From Siphonodentalium dalli (lineage: Eukaryota; Mollusca; Scaphopoda; Gadilida; Siphonodentaliidae), in NCBI GenBank assembly GCA_032622095.1, contig CP136066.1:46348911-46412910 (forward strand): DNA of 64,000 nucleotides, read 5' to 3'. The notes below the pieces were generated by a model, which was given only the letters and a program-made list of their open reading frames with translations, did not search any database and had not been told where the DNA came from. Below are positions 12,424-26,500 of the stretch, in pieces; the stretch's first letter is position 1, and the number at the start of each line of letters is the position of its first letter. A program made the position numbers and the translations under genes.

Positions 12424-12600
12424 CAATATTAATTTTTTAAACCCAGCCGTTCCAGATCGTTTTTTCTTGCTCAAATGTGATTATATGATAAAAGGGATCT
12501 TAAATTCGTCGCAATTCTATACGAAATGTATTAATCTCGTCCACTAAATTTAGTGCACTCGGTTAATACATTTCGTATAGAATTTCGACTCATTAGATTC
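12424..12600. mobile_element. palindromic MITE, family P copy 1
   Basis: Inverted arms at about 12501-12534 and 12562-12592 (AATTCTATACGAAATGTATT and its inverse). It is preceded by AACCCAGCCGTTCCAGATCG, a landmark shared with 21097-21196 and, inverted, with 55470-55652. Confidence 0.55.
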
Positions 12601-12728
12601 CTCTATGTACACAAAGGAGCAACACTAATATGTAGAATTCATCCAAAACAAACCGTTTAGTTTATTACCCAAAAATGACGGATGACAAACATAGCATGCG
12701 GGAACCACCGTGTGGCGAATTAGTTTAA

Positions 12729-13060
12729 GCTGATAATAAACGTTCTTTATTGCTAATTATTAGTGCCTTGAGGTCATTTGAGGACAACGGCATCTATCCC
12801 GGGACATTTCCCGTGTCTTGCTATACCTCTGCACCAAATTTCCCACATATTTTATGAGCTGATAATAAAAGCTCTTTATTAATAATGTAATCTATCAGTC
12901 CCCATGTAAGTCATCTGAGGTCGAAGGTGCCTTTCCCAGGACATTCCGCTGGCCGTGTGTCTAATATGTACCAATATCCCTACATATATTCTAAGCTGAT
13001 AAGGAGTGCTTTTGTTTACTCATATATGCCCCATTAAGTCGTCTGATTTCAAAATTGACG
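12729..13060. repeat. three degenerate tandem units of about 130 bp
   Basis: Each unit starts GAGCTGATAATAAA/AAGCTGATAA, then TTCTTTATT, later a GTCATCTGAGG-type stretch and CCCGGGACATTTCC. Copies begin near 12729, 12856 and 12993. Coding potential is absent. Confidence 0.45.
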
Positions 13061-14262
13061 AGTGACAAACATGTCATTCAGGACAATATCATCACCGCTG
13101 CACCGCTGATAATAACCACGCATATAAAGAAAGCTGAAAGTTTGTCCGGAATTTACGACGGACACCGCTGAAACCACGTTCGTCTTTAGAGTAGTTAACG
13201 CATTATCATCCCTGGTCAAGTGGTCCTGCAAAAGTGCTATGATGCTGTTAGCACAAACTGATGCTGTTAAAACACCGCTATGTTATCTAAAGTTGTCATA
13301 TGTGTGGTTTTCGAATAATCTGAACACCAAGGAAAACCCATTATTTGTATCAAATATTTGAGAAACATATTTTGCGAAATATTTGTAATACTAATTGTAT
13401 TAGTTGTTGAAAATCGACTCCAATCAATATGGCTATTCATGTCGTTTTACAAACACAAAGAGCAGACATTATTAAATTTTTCAAAAATATATATATGTTC
13501 TTGAATGTTTCATACAGACCCTGACTTTTTCTCAAATCCCTCGGATTAGCCAAACACCGCAAAAATGGCGTTTTCTTAACAGCATCGGTTTGACCTACCT
13601 GCATCATAGCAATTCAGCAGGACCCACCAGTATCACAGGTATTTGGCTAAACAAAAAATCAATAAAAATATATAAAGCTAAGTATCAAGGCTGATAGTGA
13701 AAATAGGAGGTCAAAAATCATCATCACAAAGCAAATTATTTTATCAAATTGATCTGTAATTCTAGCATTATGTGCCCAAGTAATCATATGTTTGGTTAAA
13801 GTTTTGTTTTCCGTCGTACTTTAAACAAGTGAGCATAGAAAATCATTCGAAGTTGTCAATGAAATTTATTTTTTGTTAACCGAAACGTCCGTCGAATGAA
13901 AAATCAAATAATCCAACCGGTAAATCACCGAAATCTATACTATTATCATCAAACTAAATAGCCCTATTGTCAAACATATGTTGTTTTATGAAGTACAGAA
14001 AATTTGGGGGTTGTACTCAACATACATCGAATTTAATAACGATTTATGTCCTTTTTTTTCGTCAGTTTTACAGATTTCTTTTCGCGGTAGGCCATTTTGC
14101 AAAACTGAAAGCGAAACTAACTTGAACTTTATTAAATTAATTTTAATATATCTCTTTTAATTGATATCCGGCATTCTTAATGATAAAAATCATGCGGTGG
14201 ATATATAATACCCACTAGATAAGCAATTAGATAAACATTTTTTGGTATCGATGTAAAATTAT
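13061..14262. other. no gene recognised
   Basis: AT-rich downstream flank of SDR copy A. Short frames only. Confidence 0.4.
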
Positions 14263-14268
14263 TTTATT
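14263..14268 (-). promoter_or_regulatory. candidate poly(A) signal for SDR copy A
   Basis: AATAAA on the minus strand, about 230 bp past the copy A stop codon. It is the nearest hexamer I noticed. AT-rich DNA makes chance matches common. Confidence 0.3.
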
Positions 14269-14500
14269 TTGGGGTCATTTACTGCAGCGTTTCTCGAGTT
14301 TGTTTCGCACTTTAAAATGGCCTCCTACGAAAAGAAATCTGTAAAACTGTTATTCTATAAATAATGCATGTTTGTCTGAGTGAAACAAATTAAAACAGAA
14401 CAATATTTAAATACGAGTGAGGTAGGTATCGATGCATCTATCCCGCATATTAAACATCATGAGAATGTGTAGCATTTGCAGCTTCCACTAACGCTGACCA

Positions 14501-14542
14501 TCACAACGTTTGTTCAGTTGGTAGAATGATGATGTCGTGTAC
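14501..14542 (-). CDS. SDR copy A exon 7 (13 codons plus stop)
   Basis: The acceptor is TTCCAG|GTA. It encodes VHDIIILPTEQTL then TGA. The family ends with the same short strand, DIxxRPTEQ. It is recognisable only because it is conserved in copy B (36472-36513, and again at 36109-36150). Confidence 0.88.
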   Translation of the reverse strand, partial: VHDIIILPTEQTL

Positions 14543-17500
14543 CTGGAACAGATATGTATGTGGCAAATTAGACATGAACCGATTATCGTTGTCTCAAAAT
14601 TGGGTGAAGCAATAGTAGGATCTGCATTAACATAAGACGAAACATATGAGTCATACAACTATTTTTTCTTTGAATATTGTGACTGGAAATGCACGTGATA
14701 TTCCATACAAGTCTATTATATATATATACGTATTTCAGCATTAGCTATACCTATGTAACTGTTATACCGTTGGTGATTGGAACACAAGGACAATATAAGT
14801 CTACTGTACACCATTAAGCCACATGTCTAGTCTACATAGAGTACGGCCATCAAATAAAACCATAACGCACTAACATAATTTATCCACGCAAGCAAATATA
14901 CGCGTCACAGAGCCGAGACGAAGTTTCCGGGATTAGTCCAGAGAGACCATTGGATCCATTCCAGACGAATGTCGTTAGATGGATTGTGAGTTTACAACCA
15001 TGGGCAATAATGATCGATATTTCCGGTCATCAACAAACCACGCAACTATTCATTAAGTATTATATCCCGCAAGACTGCAATTCCATAACACACATATTGA
15101 CCGCGCATTACGATGCGAACAAATATCATAATATATGAAGTACAAATCACGACTAAATCATAAATAAAGATACCGGATCTCTTCCGGGACACCATTACAC
15201 CGATATAATTTATATAAAAAAAAGATTTTAAGACTACAAATAAATTGTTCTGTGGATAGAACACTGAATAACTAAAGATTGGATATATTATTGGTCTACA
15301 CATGTATAATAAAGGGGTTTATTCCTGGTGTTGCAGATTAAAATATTTCCAATTTTGCTTTGGTGGAGAGTGGGAAAATGTATCCTTCAGGAGTGGCAGG
15401 TCACTATGACACTGCGTGTGTCATTGCTATATAAATATACATCTCAAAAGTGGCAGAGTAGCATTCACATAGCGCTAAGTCGTTACCTCCCTGAAGAAGC
15501 AAACTAATATTTAGTGAGATGAAATGTTATCGTAAAATGCCACACAAAATTAAATCGCTTATTACTCGACACATGTCTTTATATATTATGTGATTGTACT
15601 GCGACCAATTCGGTCCGAGCTTACTTGAACGTGGGGTGAAGCTGATAGCGAATAAATCAAAGCATCGGCGATGTCGTCGGCTTGTAGAAACTGCAAAGAA
15701 AAGAGCAAGTCTAGAAGTAAAACGTATCCGTGTTCATGGGTTAAACGGAAATGGCTCGTTCGATCCCAAAATCACGTAAACATAATTTTGGTGAGAGGTA
15801 TCTCAAACATATATGCATAGATTTCTTGATAATTTCGTCGATATAGTGCTCAAAGAACGTGGAAACCCCGTTGTGCAATTCTAACTTTATTTGACATATA
15901 TTGGACAAATTTTGACATAATTATATGTCAACCAATTGAATACCAATAAAGCTAAAATAATGTCATTACATTCAAATAGAGTTATGCACCTTGTATAAAG
16001 TGACTTTGGAGCTGTAATACTAGATGTACTCTGACCACTGGATATTGGATGTTCATGTGATAACTAATTTAGTGTTATACTTATATCACCTGCAACTATT
16101 TGGATCAAATCTTCATATTTTCACAGCTGGACATCACATATAATGGTATAAAACTGTTAAATGTGTGTTCATTAACACACCTGGTTCAACAATAAAAGGG
16201 TTGATTAAGCAATGCCAACCTCAATACAGATAAGTGCTAAGACAAACTTAAGTAAGAATACGAGGAAGATCAGAATAAAAGTATTTGACTTATTGCATCG
16301 GATAGTATGTGTGTGAATGATTAATTATTTCCTATACACCGATCAACCAATCGATACCAAAAAATAAACAGGTGCGGGGTGTGTCATCAACAGAAATTAA
16401 CACGATTCGACAAAAATACTAGAGCTCTTTTGAACACTTTTTTGTTGAGAAAAATAGGAATCACCCACAAGTGTATCGTCGTGGGTATGTACGGATGGAT
16501 GGACAGATGCACGACGGATTGTTGATTATAGGCATGTTGTGTACCATGCATTGTATGTGTACACAGAAACAAAGCATTTGTCTCAAGTGTGGTGAGAGAA
16601 AAGTTAAAACTGAAAAAAAGAAACATTTCATAATGAAAAGCAGTGCATACGCTGACTTGAGTAATTAATTCATTTTGCTCAACATTATCACATACACGTT
16701 ACAAACATTAGCGATGATGACAAATTCATCTTCACAATGACAACGGTCGCAAACTAATGATCAATTATGTGTGCAATATGATCCGGTTATTCTTCCAAAC
16801 AAGAGAAAATGGAACTATGGGCAAATGCAAGTGATGGACAATTAATATTTATATTTAATCAAGACTGATATGTAGGGTATAGTTAGACGATTGTTTGCTG
16901 TTTTATGCATGTCTATTATCTATATGTAGGGTATAGTTAGACGATTGTTGGCTGTTTTATGCATGTCTATTATGTATATGTAGGGTATAGTTAGACGATT
17001 GTTGGCTGTTTATGCATGTCTATTATGTATATGTAGGGTATAGTTAGACGATTGTTGGCTGGTTTATGCATGTCTATTATCTATATGTTTAATTTACTAT
17101 TAACTTATCTTATACTTTCTGGTATTTTCATCTGCTTGACTCGCCTGCATAAATTATCTGATCTGATCTTATCGTATTCTATCTTATCTTATCGGATTCT
17201 TATCTTAACAAACCCGCATAACTGATCTGATCTGATCTTATCGTATCTTATCTTATCTGATTCTTATCTTAACAAGCCTGCATAAATGATCTGATCTGAT
17301 CTTATCGTATGCTATCTTATCTTATCGGATTCTTATCTTAACAAACCCGCATAACTGATCTGATCTGATCTTATCGTATCTTATCTTATCTGATTCTTAT
17401 CTTAACAAGCCTGCATAACTGATCTGATCTGATCTTATCGTATTCTATCTTATCTTATCGTATCTTATCTGATTCTTATCTTAACAAGCCTGCATAAATG

Positions 17501-20500
17501 ATCTGATCTGATCTTATCGTATGCTATCTTATCTTATCGGATTCTTATCTTAGGGTGCGTTTACATTGCTGTATATATGTATACAGTTCTACACACATAC
17601 TAGTGTAAACGGTTAATATAGAAATGCACACAGAAAGAAAACAGTATTCGTTCGTGTGAGCAAAAATCGTGTCCGTTATAATTCACGGTCAACACCGAGG
17701 CATTGCGACATGCAAATCTGATTTGTTTAATTGTTACCCGGGCTTGGCGAATGTGCGTAAAATTTCTTTGTCATTTCAACCCATGTATTTCATATGGAAT
17801 ACAACGAGCATTGGGACAATTGTCAGAAAATCCGGTGCGCTATCTTTCTGCGGCAGTAGCACACGGCCGGGCCCACCATCTCCTGCTTCTCTTATACTCA
17901 ACTGATGCTGACGCGGCACATATCAAATCGCTTTGGTCTGCTGATTCATTATTTTTGTCTGGCCTAAACTGTCATGACTCATAGTGAATTGTCAATTACC
18001 AGATTACTGATGAGCGCGCGTTCACTATCAGTAATCATATTGTGATCACAGTAATCCGCGACACGTGACTTCATACATATCTGTATACAGATCCACGCCA
18101 ATGTAAATGCACCCTTAGCAAGACGCTGATTCTAATGATGATATTCCTGATTATGAATATGTAGTAATTGTGATTATTTATTATATATAAAATACTATTG
18201 ACTTAATTACTTACACAGCATACACTAATGGCATTATTTATTGATATGCTCTACGACAGTACACAGGGCACATTTGATCAGAGTTGTTGTAAACGAAGGA
18301 CGCGGATTATTACATTCTGTCAATAGTAAGATCAGATCAACGTACATGTACCTACGCATTCGTCTGAATGTAAAAAGTACCATGAAATGTGTATTAAACT
18401 ATTCTATGGCCTAATTCTATGTGCACAGTTGGGATTTGTTTAACTATATTTATTGACAAGTTGTTTACAGATATGTTGCCAGTTATACGGGGACTTAAAA
18501 CAAAGGCCCCAAATTCGAGACTGCAGATTTCCAAGATCATGTCATGAATCTTTACTTCGGCTTACGCCCGTAGAGATCACATTCCACCAGTACAAAACCT
18601 GGGAACTTCTTCATGTTCTGACCTAATGTAAATAAGGCTGGAATATATTTCTTTATTAATACGTGTTCCTCGATAATCTACTTTAAATTTGGGGATGGTT
18701 ATAGCTCCAGATTGTATGATTTTTAACTTAACTTGACGAAGTAAAGCTTGAGCTATTGCCATGTGTTGACGTCCCTCGTGGGTGCGTGCGTCCATCAACT
18801 ATTTACTTTGGTTCACCAAACTTCATATGGATCTTTGGATGGACATCTAGATGGGAGCCATCCATTATTTATGAAATCAGTTAATAAAAACATGGCCGCC
18901 AACAGCCATCTTGGATTTCTAATTTTAATCCATCGGCACATCCTGCAGCCCGCATATATCGAAGAAATATTTTATATATTTACAGCCATCATTAGGATCA
19001 CCTCCAGATAACAGCTATAGAATTTGAACGATTTTCGATGAAAAACATGGCCACCGGCAGGTACGAAATTAGGCCAGTACGTATTTGTTCAAGTTTGTCG
19101 AACATACTTTTGCTTTCTGGACTCGTTCTCAGATCACTGAGCAAGGTATTTATTATTGATTCGTGATGCCCATGGAACTGTGAACGACACAAATTTCGAC
19201 CGCTACCATGTCGGATTCGAACCCTCGACCGCATCGAAGGTGTATGTCGACCCACTAATCAAATTATCTATTCACTTCCAATTATGTACGTGACGGCAGT
19301 GGTAAGACCAGCTTAGCTATGGGACATAACGGTGTCTTGTAGTTTGCCATAGACAGCCCAATTCGTTACACATATCGAATTCGAGTTAGTGCTTACATGG
19401 GAGCGACTGTACCAAGCTTGAGCCGTTTCTTCGTCGAAACCACGCGCCAGAAACTCTGTCTTAACTAATCCAGGACTGATACTCTGAAACGAAATAAAAA
19501 TGAATAGCGGTTTCAATGTGGTCCACGAATAAAATCAGCAAAATGCATCAAAGATCTGATTTGATAACACGAAGCTACCATTTGTACTGTTTCTATACCC
19601 GAGATTACCCATGTAACAATGCAGTCATCCATGTTGTGTTCACCTACAATCAGGCCTCAAAATATGGTGCTGGTCATTTGCATACCGAGGTCCGCAGAGG
19701 GTGAATTTAGTAATGCGACCCTGCATAGTGGGCTAGCGTCACCAAAATTCACCCCTTTGGGGGCCTGACTCTGCACGGCTTCATCTGCAATGGGAGACAA
19801 AGATTTGATGTTCTCAGATGACGAACATGGTGATGAGCAACCATTTGGTACCTGGATTATGAGTTGTGTCGTCTCTCCAATTTGGGGATATACATAACGA
19901 AACAAGAAATGCAGCTTTAAGCTGCCCACGGAATGTTGGCACTTTTATTAAATTCATTGACTGGTCTACATTATCTATCGGCTTTCGACTTGAAACGAAA
20001 TGCATGTTTCTCGAAAGTGGTTCATCAGATCTAGATGGCGATCTAATTACTCCCTGGTCATATATACTAGTAGATTTTCAAAATATGATGTTTGAAAAAA
20101 TAATTAACTTTTTGTCCCGGAGAAAAAACCTGAAGATAATAAAGATCATTCGCACTTTTCTACAGCTGTCACTCAAATACTCAAATAATGAGCAGATATG
20201 TTTTACCAATCAGCGACAGAGCCGGTCGCTTGCTGCTAATGCTGTTATACATGCATACTTTCAGTGTTGAATTGTCTATTTCAAACAATGTTTTTGTTGT
20301 CAAATCATGTGCTGAACTGTTTATTTCGCCATTATGAATTGTATCTATGGTTATAACACTGTTTTTCATTTTGCACGAGATTGTCATAATTTTCACAATT
20401 AAGTCGGAAGTGTTCCGGTGTATACATGTACAAAACAGTAGGATCTGTCGGTTCGTAATTTTTCTCCCAGACCCAGTCTTTTTTAATTTTGATTGAAACA

Positions 20501-23500
20501 ATTATATTTTTATTTTAATGTTTGTTTGTTTGTTAAATGTTAAACTGAGCAAGGAGTTCAAACTAAACAAGTTAAAAAACATTTTTTTTAATAAAAAATG
20601 TTTAAAAGATTAAAATATGCTCGAAGTGCAAAGCTGAGTCTGTTTCTGTTAGTGATAGCATATGGGAGCGATCATAAACTAATTAAACTATATAAAAATA
20701 AAAAAAACTGGTATCCCAGCAACCGTAAGCGCCTCCCACTAGTGAATATATATAGAAAGCTCCCCTATGAGCTTCTGTACTTTTTTTCAGAAACAATTGA
20801 TGGCTTCTTTTTTTTTTACCGACACATTACGAATAGTGGTTATTGCATAATTACTAATAGTGATTATTGTATGTACTCGCGATAAATGTACATTAATTAC
20901 TAAAAGTGGTTATTGCATGTATTTCGCAAACATACTAATAGTTATTATTTCATGTATTTCGCGACACATGTAGATTACTAATTGTGATATATAATTGTAT
21001 GTATTACGCGACACAATCATGTATACGTTACTAAAAGTGGTTATTGCATGTATTTCGCGACACATGTACATTACTAATAGTGTTAACTAATTTGTTTTAA
21101 CCCCAGCCATTTCGAGATCGCTAAGGCTCGGCTCGAATCGAATTTAGTGCACTCGGATAATACATTTCATATACTTGCGAGTCATTAGAGATCCTTTATA
21201 TATCACACTAGCCGATGAGCCCGACGTTGTCCGGGCTATTCAAAAACCAAATTTCAAGTCCGGGCTATTCAAAAACCAAATTTCGATAGTTCTACCCGTT
21301 TCCGAGATCTGGTCTGCGCATGCGCGAAGCTGGCGTCGCACTGGCTCGGCGACCCGATAAAATTCGTATCCGGGGCAAGATACATTCACATAGCAAATTT
21401 CAAGTCGATAGCTCCACCCGTTTCCGAGATCTCGTCTGCGCATGCGCTGCACGGGCTCGCCAATACGACAACGTCCACCGCCTGGTCAAACTACACACAC
21501 GTACCAAGTTTCGTCCCGATCGGTCGAGAATCGTAGATTTGTATTAATGACAGACAAACAGACAGACAAACAGACAGACAAACAGACAGACAGAGGTCTA
21601 CAAAATATATATGAGATATATATATATATATATAATCTTTCCATAAAAATTCAAGTAAAAATTGAAAAATATACGAAATAGTTGCCAGAAAGGTGATCGT
21701 ATGAGGTTTTATGAACTTACTAATTCTAGACCAGTGTTATTCAAAAACCAAATTTCAAGTCGATAGCTCTACCCAGCCCGACGTTGTCCGGGCTATTCAA
21801 CAACCAAATTTCAAGTCGATAGCTCTACCCGTTTCCGAGATCTGGTCTGCGCATGTGCGAAGCTGGCGTCGCACGGGCTCGGCGACCCGATAAAATTCGT
21901 ATCCGGGGCAAGATACATTCACATAGCAAATTTCAAGTCGATAGCTCCACCCGTTTCCGAGATCTCGTCGATAGCTCCACCAGTTTCCGATATCTGGTCT
22001 GCGCATGCGCGAAGCTGGCGTCGCACGGGCTCGGCGACCCGATAAAATTCGTATCCGTTGTCCGGGATATTCAAAAACCAAATTTCAAGTCGATAGCTCC
22101 ACACGTTTCCGAGATCTGGTCTGCGCATGTGCGAAGCTGGCGTCGCACGGGCTCGGCGACCCGATAAAATTCGTATCCGGGGCAAGATACATTCACATAG
22201 CAAATTTCAAGTCGATAGCTCCACCCGTTTCCGAGGTCTCGTCTGCGCATGCGCGAAGCTGGCGTCACACGGGCTCGGCGACCAGATAAAATTCGTATCC
22301 GGGGCAAGATACATTCACATATCAAATTTCAAGTCGATAGCTCCACCCGTTTCCGAGGTCTCGTCTGCGCATGCGCGAAGCTGGCGTCGCACGGGCTCGG
22401 CGATCCGATAAAATTCGTATCCGGGGCAAGATACATTCACATAGCAAATTTCAAGTCGATAGCTCCACCCGTTTCGGAGATCTCGTCTGCGCATGCGCGA
22501 AGCGGGCGCCACACGGGCTCGCCAATACGACAACGTCGACCGCCTGGTCAAACTACACACAAGTACCAAGTTTCGTCCCGATCGGTCGAGAATCGTAGAT
22601 TTGTATTAATGACAGACAGACAGACAAACAAACAGACAGACAGACAGACAGAGGTCTTCAAAATATATATGAGATGAAACTCCTATAATATCATTGAAAA
22701 ATCCATTACATATTTTCTTATCTGTCATTAGTGGCTATTAGCTAATAGTCCAAGCGGTAATCACTTTCATTGTATACCTGCGCGCGTGACGTAATTTTGA
22801 TTCCGTACTATTTTGTGAATTACTATTTAAAACTGATTATTTGTTTTGATTAAAATTATATTATTGACAAATGTTACCAATAAATAACCCAATAGACGTT
22901 GTAATATCCATAACATTTCATGTTATATATTTTTTGTGTATTATTGTTCAATGTACGTCGACCTTAAGAATGTGTATCTCTGGTCAGTTACGATTGAATA
23001 GATAACCACTCATTGCATGAACTCATTATGTCTCACTCCACGATCGGTCCGTTGATTGTGATTAATGAATAGCACGATGTGTCCCTCCGCTTGGATAGTT
23101 CGTATTATATTGTGACTTTTAATAAACTCATCGAACCAGTCAGTTGTGTGTTATTCAGTTATTCTTTATTGTGTCATATTGCTGGCCATCACATTTGGCG
23201 ACGATTGATGTGGAACTGCATGAAGACTGCTACAAGATTAACACTGTACAGAGAGGTAAATTTGCTGCTGTTAGCAGTGATTTTGATCACTTTGCCCGAC
23301 TTTAGGCCATTCGCTGATAGAGAAATGGAGGCGTCGTTGTCGTCCTTTCCATGTTTCGACATATCAGACACGAACAATCTCTCGAACAACTGGTCCAAAT
23401 GGTTGAATAAATTTGAAATATTCATGGTTGCGATGGATGTAACGGACAACCCTAGAAAACGGGGTCTGTTATTACATTATTCCGGTTCTGCAGTTTACGA

Positions 23501-26500
23501 TGTATTTGAAACACAAGACTTGTATACAGTGTGCATGTTCTCTACAGAGATGATGTTGTTAAAAAGGCATAAAGCTTTAGTTTTTTTCATGTGATATACA
23601 AGATATTCAACGAGTTATGTTGGGATATAAGATTTTATGAAACTCGTTTGATAAATTTGATTCACAACTCGTCTACGACTCGTTGTGAATCAAATTAATC
23701 AAACTCGTTTCATAAAATCTTATATCCCAACATAACTCGTTGGAGATCCTCTATATCTGAGTATGTTTCGGGTGAACTATTCGTCAGTGAGTATTTAGTG
23801 TATACAGTGTTAAGATGGCGCTGAGGTTTCCACCCTCACAAGAATCTCAGTTCGTCACAACGGGAAATTAAAAAAAAGTGGTGCATTAACTGCATTCTTA
23901 ATAAACTAGAAAACTTTTCTGAACTACAGACACTGCTGAAACCCCAAAATTGAGATAATTCAAATAAATTCAGATATGTTTTTGAGCAGAACAAATATTT
24001 TTAAAATATAATTTATTTGGATGTGAGTTGAATTCTTATGAAAATCACAAAAAACAAACATACAATGATTGTATACAATATACAATCGCTGGTTGATTGG
24101 TTCAAGTAAATAAATAGGACAATTTGTTTTGGTTGAAAACCATGAAGTGCCAATTGGAAGAAGGGGAACACATTGCATACAAAGTATCTTGTGCGGCAAT
24201 ACAAGAAATGCATGTACTCACATGGCGGTTTGTGCTCCAAAATACACATAATATTATTCGCTTTTGAATTTTTCTCACTATCGAAATAAGTCGATAAATA
24301 TCTGAACTACCTTTCTACGAGCATTATGTAACCCAAAAAGGCGCATTGAAGTATTGAAAAATATTTTTACTATGAATAGGTGTTTGGGTCCCAAACAAAA
24401 ATCGCAGTTTGTGCGACATGGAACAGAAAAGAGTCTATTCCTGATATAGTAGCAATAAGAGCGTTTTTCTGACTTCTGGCGAAACGTAGAAAACGGCTGA
24501 AAAATGGCTGTGACTTTGGCAAGTGTTTTTTCAGAGCATATGAAGCCGGTATAGTTCATTTATTTATCGACCTATCGTATCCGTTGCTCCAGATTACGTA
24601 GACAAACAATTAGAGGTTCGAATGAGCCATGTCCGTTTCAGCGCTTTAGCTTTTCAATGAATACACTAATAAGAACTAGTTTCCTTTATTGACGATTTAG
24701 TTTTTCAATACAATCGACATGGCTACCATTTCTTAAATAAACCGCCACTGTAAAACATTAAATAATTTGGCTACCATGAATACGTTACCGTAGTCCGTAT
24801 GTTAGTCTTCTTTTCCCGTAACTCGTTCCTAACACCCTCAGCGATGGCTCTAACAGCGAACTTGGATGCGGTGTAGACGTGTATGTATTCACTGTTTAGC
24901 ACGCGGTGCCCAGATATGCTGTATAGAAATAAGCAGGTATGTATACATGTATATAATGCTGTTTTAGCCCTTTCCGATTCAGTTATAACATATACATTTG
25001 AATGGGTTATCATTCATCTAAAAGAATGATAAGAAAATATAAGCAAACGAACAACAGGAATCGTATCCATTAGAGGGAATTATACTTTCAACAAACGACA
25101 AACAGACGCACATCTAATCTAATATATATTTTGGGATTTATATTTGTCTGTCTGTCTGTTAGCTATGGCCGGGAAAACTGCCGGACGGATTTAGCCAAAC
25201 TCGCTATATAAGGGTAAAAACACACGGGAATGGTCATCGGACCGCTTTTGAGAACGTCCGAGCACTCCTTCTCCGTGCCCCCTGTCACCGTCCTTGGCAG
25301 GGAGTGGTTAACACAATCCATATTTGGTATTGTTAACCGAATAACGCTCTTTATTCTGTCCATATTTGCGCCTACGGCTGTTTGCAAGCTATTTTCCATA
25401 TTTGGTTTTGTTCACCAAATAACGCTCTTTATTCTGTCCATATTCGGTTTTGTTTATTCCGTCCACTCGCTCTGGTTCTGGCGTTCTCCGCAGTCTGATT
25501 TCACAGTTGCAGCAGAGTTCCGTTGTCGCTGATTTCACACACGTTGCAGGTCTCATTTGATGAATTTTTCTTGATAACATTTGCCACTAATTTCTGCTGC
25601 TCTCTACATAATTTCGTTGCGGCTGTTGAACTTCTCTCACACTACTCTTGCCTTCCATATTGCCATGTCTCCGCAGTCTGATTTCACACACGTTGCATCA
25701 GAGTTCTGTCCACTCGCTTTGGTTCTGGCGTTCTCCCGCAGTCTGATTTCACACACGTTGCAGGGACGGGTACCATCATTTCTCTTCATTAAAAAGGCAG
25801 ATTTAACTCAAATTAAATACAAAAATTAACGGATTTCGACGAAATTTGATACCTATGGATACTTTTGTCGGGGGAGTGTTTTGGACGGGTCAAATCGTTA
25901 CCCCGACCTGACCTTAAAAATGGTCAATTCAAGGTCAAAGTCCGGACGAAGTCGGGTCACCTGCTAGTATAATATAAATACCATGGGAATCGACTCCATT
26001 AATGGAAATGGTTTTTAACCCTTTCTAGAATCAAGAGAAGAACATCAGCAAAGGTGTGACAAAAATGTTTTGGACATATGCAGGTATCTGACTACCACTA
26101 TTTTGATGGTTGGTTGATAGTTAGACAGAGTATCCTTCCCTGTTATATGCTACTGTTGAAAACTTCTTGATTATGTCTGGCTTCAGATCACTAATGGCAT
26201 TAGCAGTTGAACAGTTATCATAAGCACCGATCTGCATGTTGAGTCATTATTAAGTGGAGCACATCTAGTTATCTCAGGACAACTGGTATAATGTTCATTG
26301 CATATTAACAGGATAACTAAGTTTTATATATTGTTATAATATATTTGTTTGCTATATATTTCTCCAGTTAAATGTAAATTATTCCCTCAAAACATATTGA
26401 CCATGATGTTATAAATGAACTTGATACCTCGGTTTAGTATAAGGCAAATTAAAGCACCATCGTATTGCAACATATATATTCACCCCTACCAAAATATAGT

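Noticed and set aside
17669..17984. Two overlapping plus-strand frames
   Set aside because: They lie entirely inside the TTA-flanked Harbinger-type MITE and have no domain.
18577..18798. Minus-strand frame conserved between A and B
   Set aside because: The conservation is of the whole intron segment, B has indels that break the frame, and the DNA looks like part of a dispersed repeat.
21208..22674. CRISPR-like array
   Set aside because: Units are 122 bp with no distinct spacers, the elements have Helitron ends, and the DNA is eukaryotic.
21175..22677. Many overlapping 60-140-codon frames on both strands
   Set aside because: They come from the GC-rich 122-bp tandem units; the length is not a multiple of 3 and the peptides simply repeat in shifting frames.
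23079..23324. N-terminal 82 codons of the 171-codon frame
   Set aside because: They read through the putative LTR and primer-binding region; gag similarity begins at the Met at 23325.
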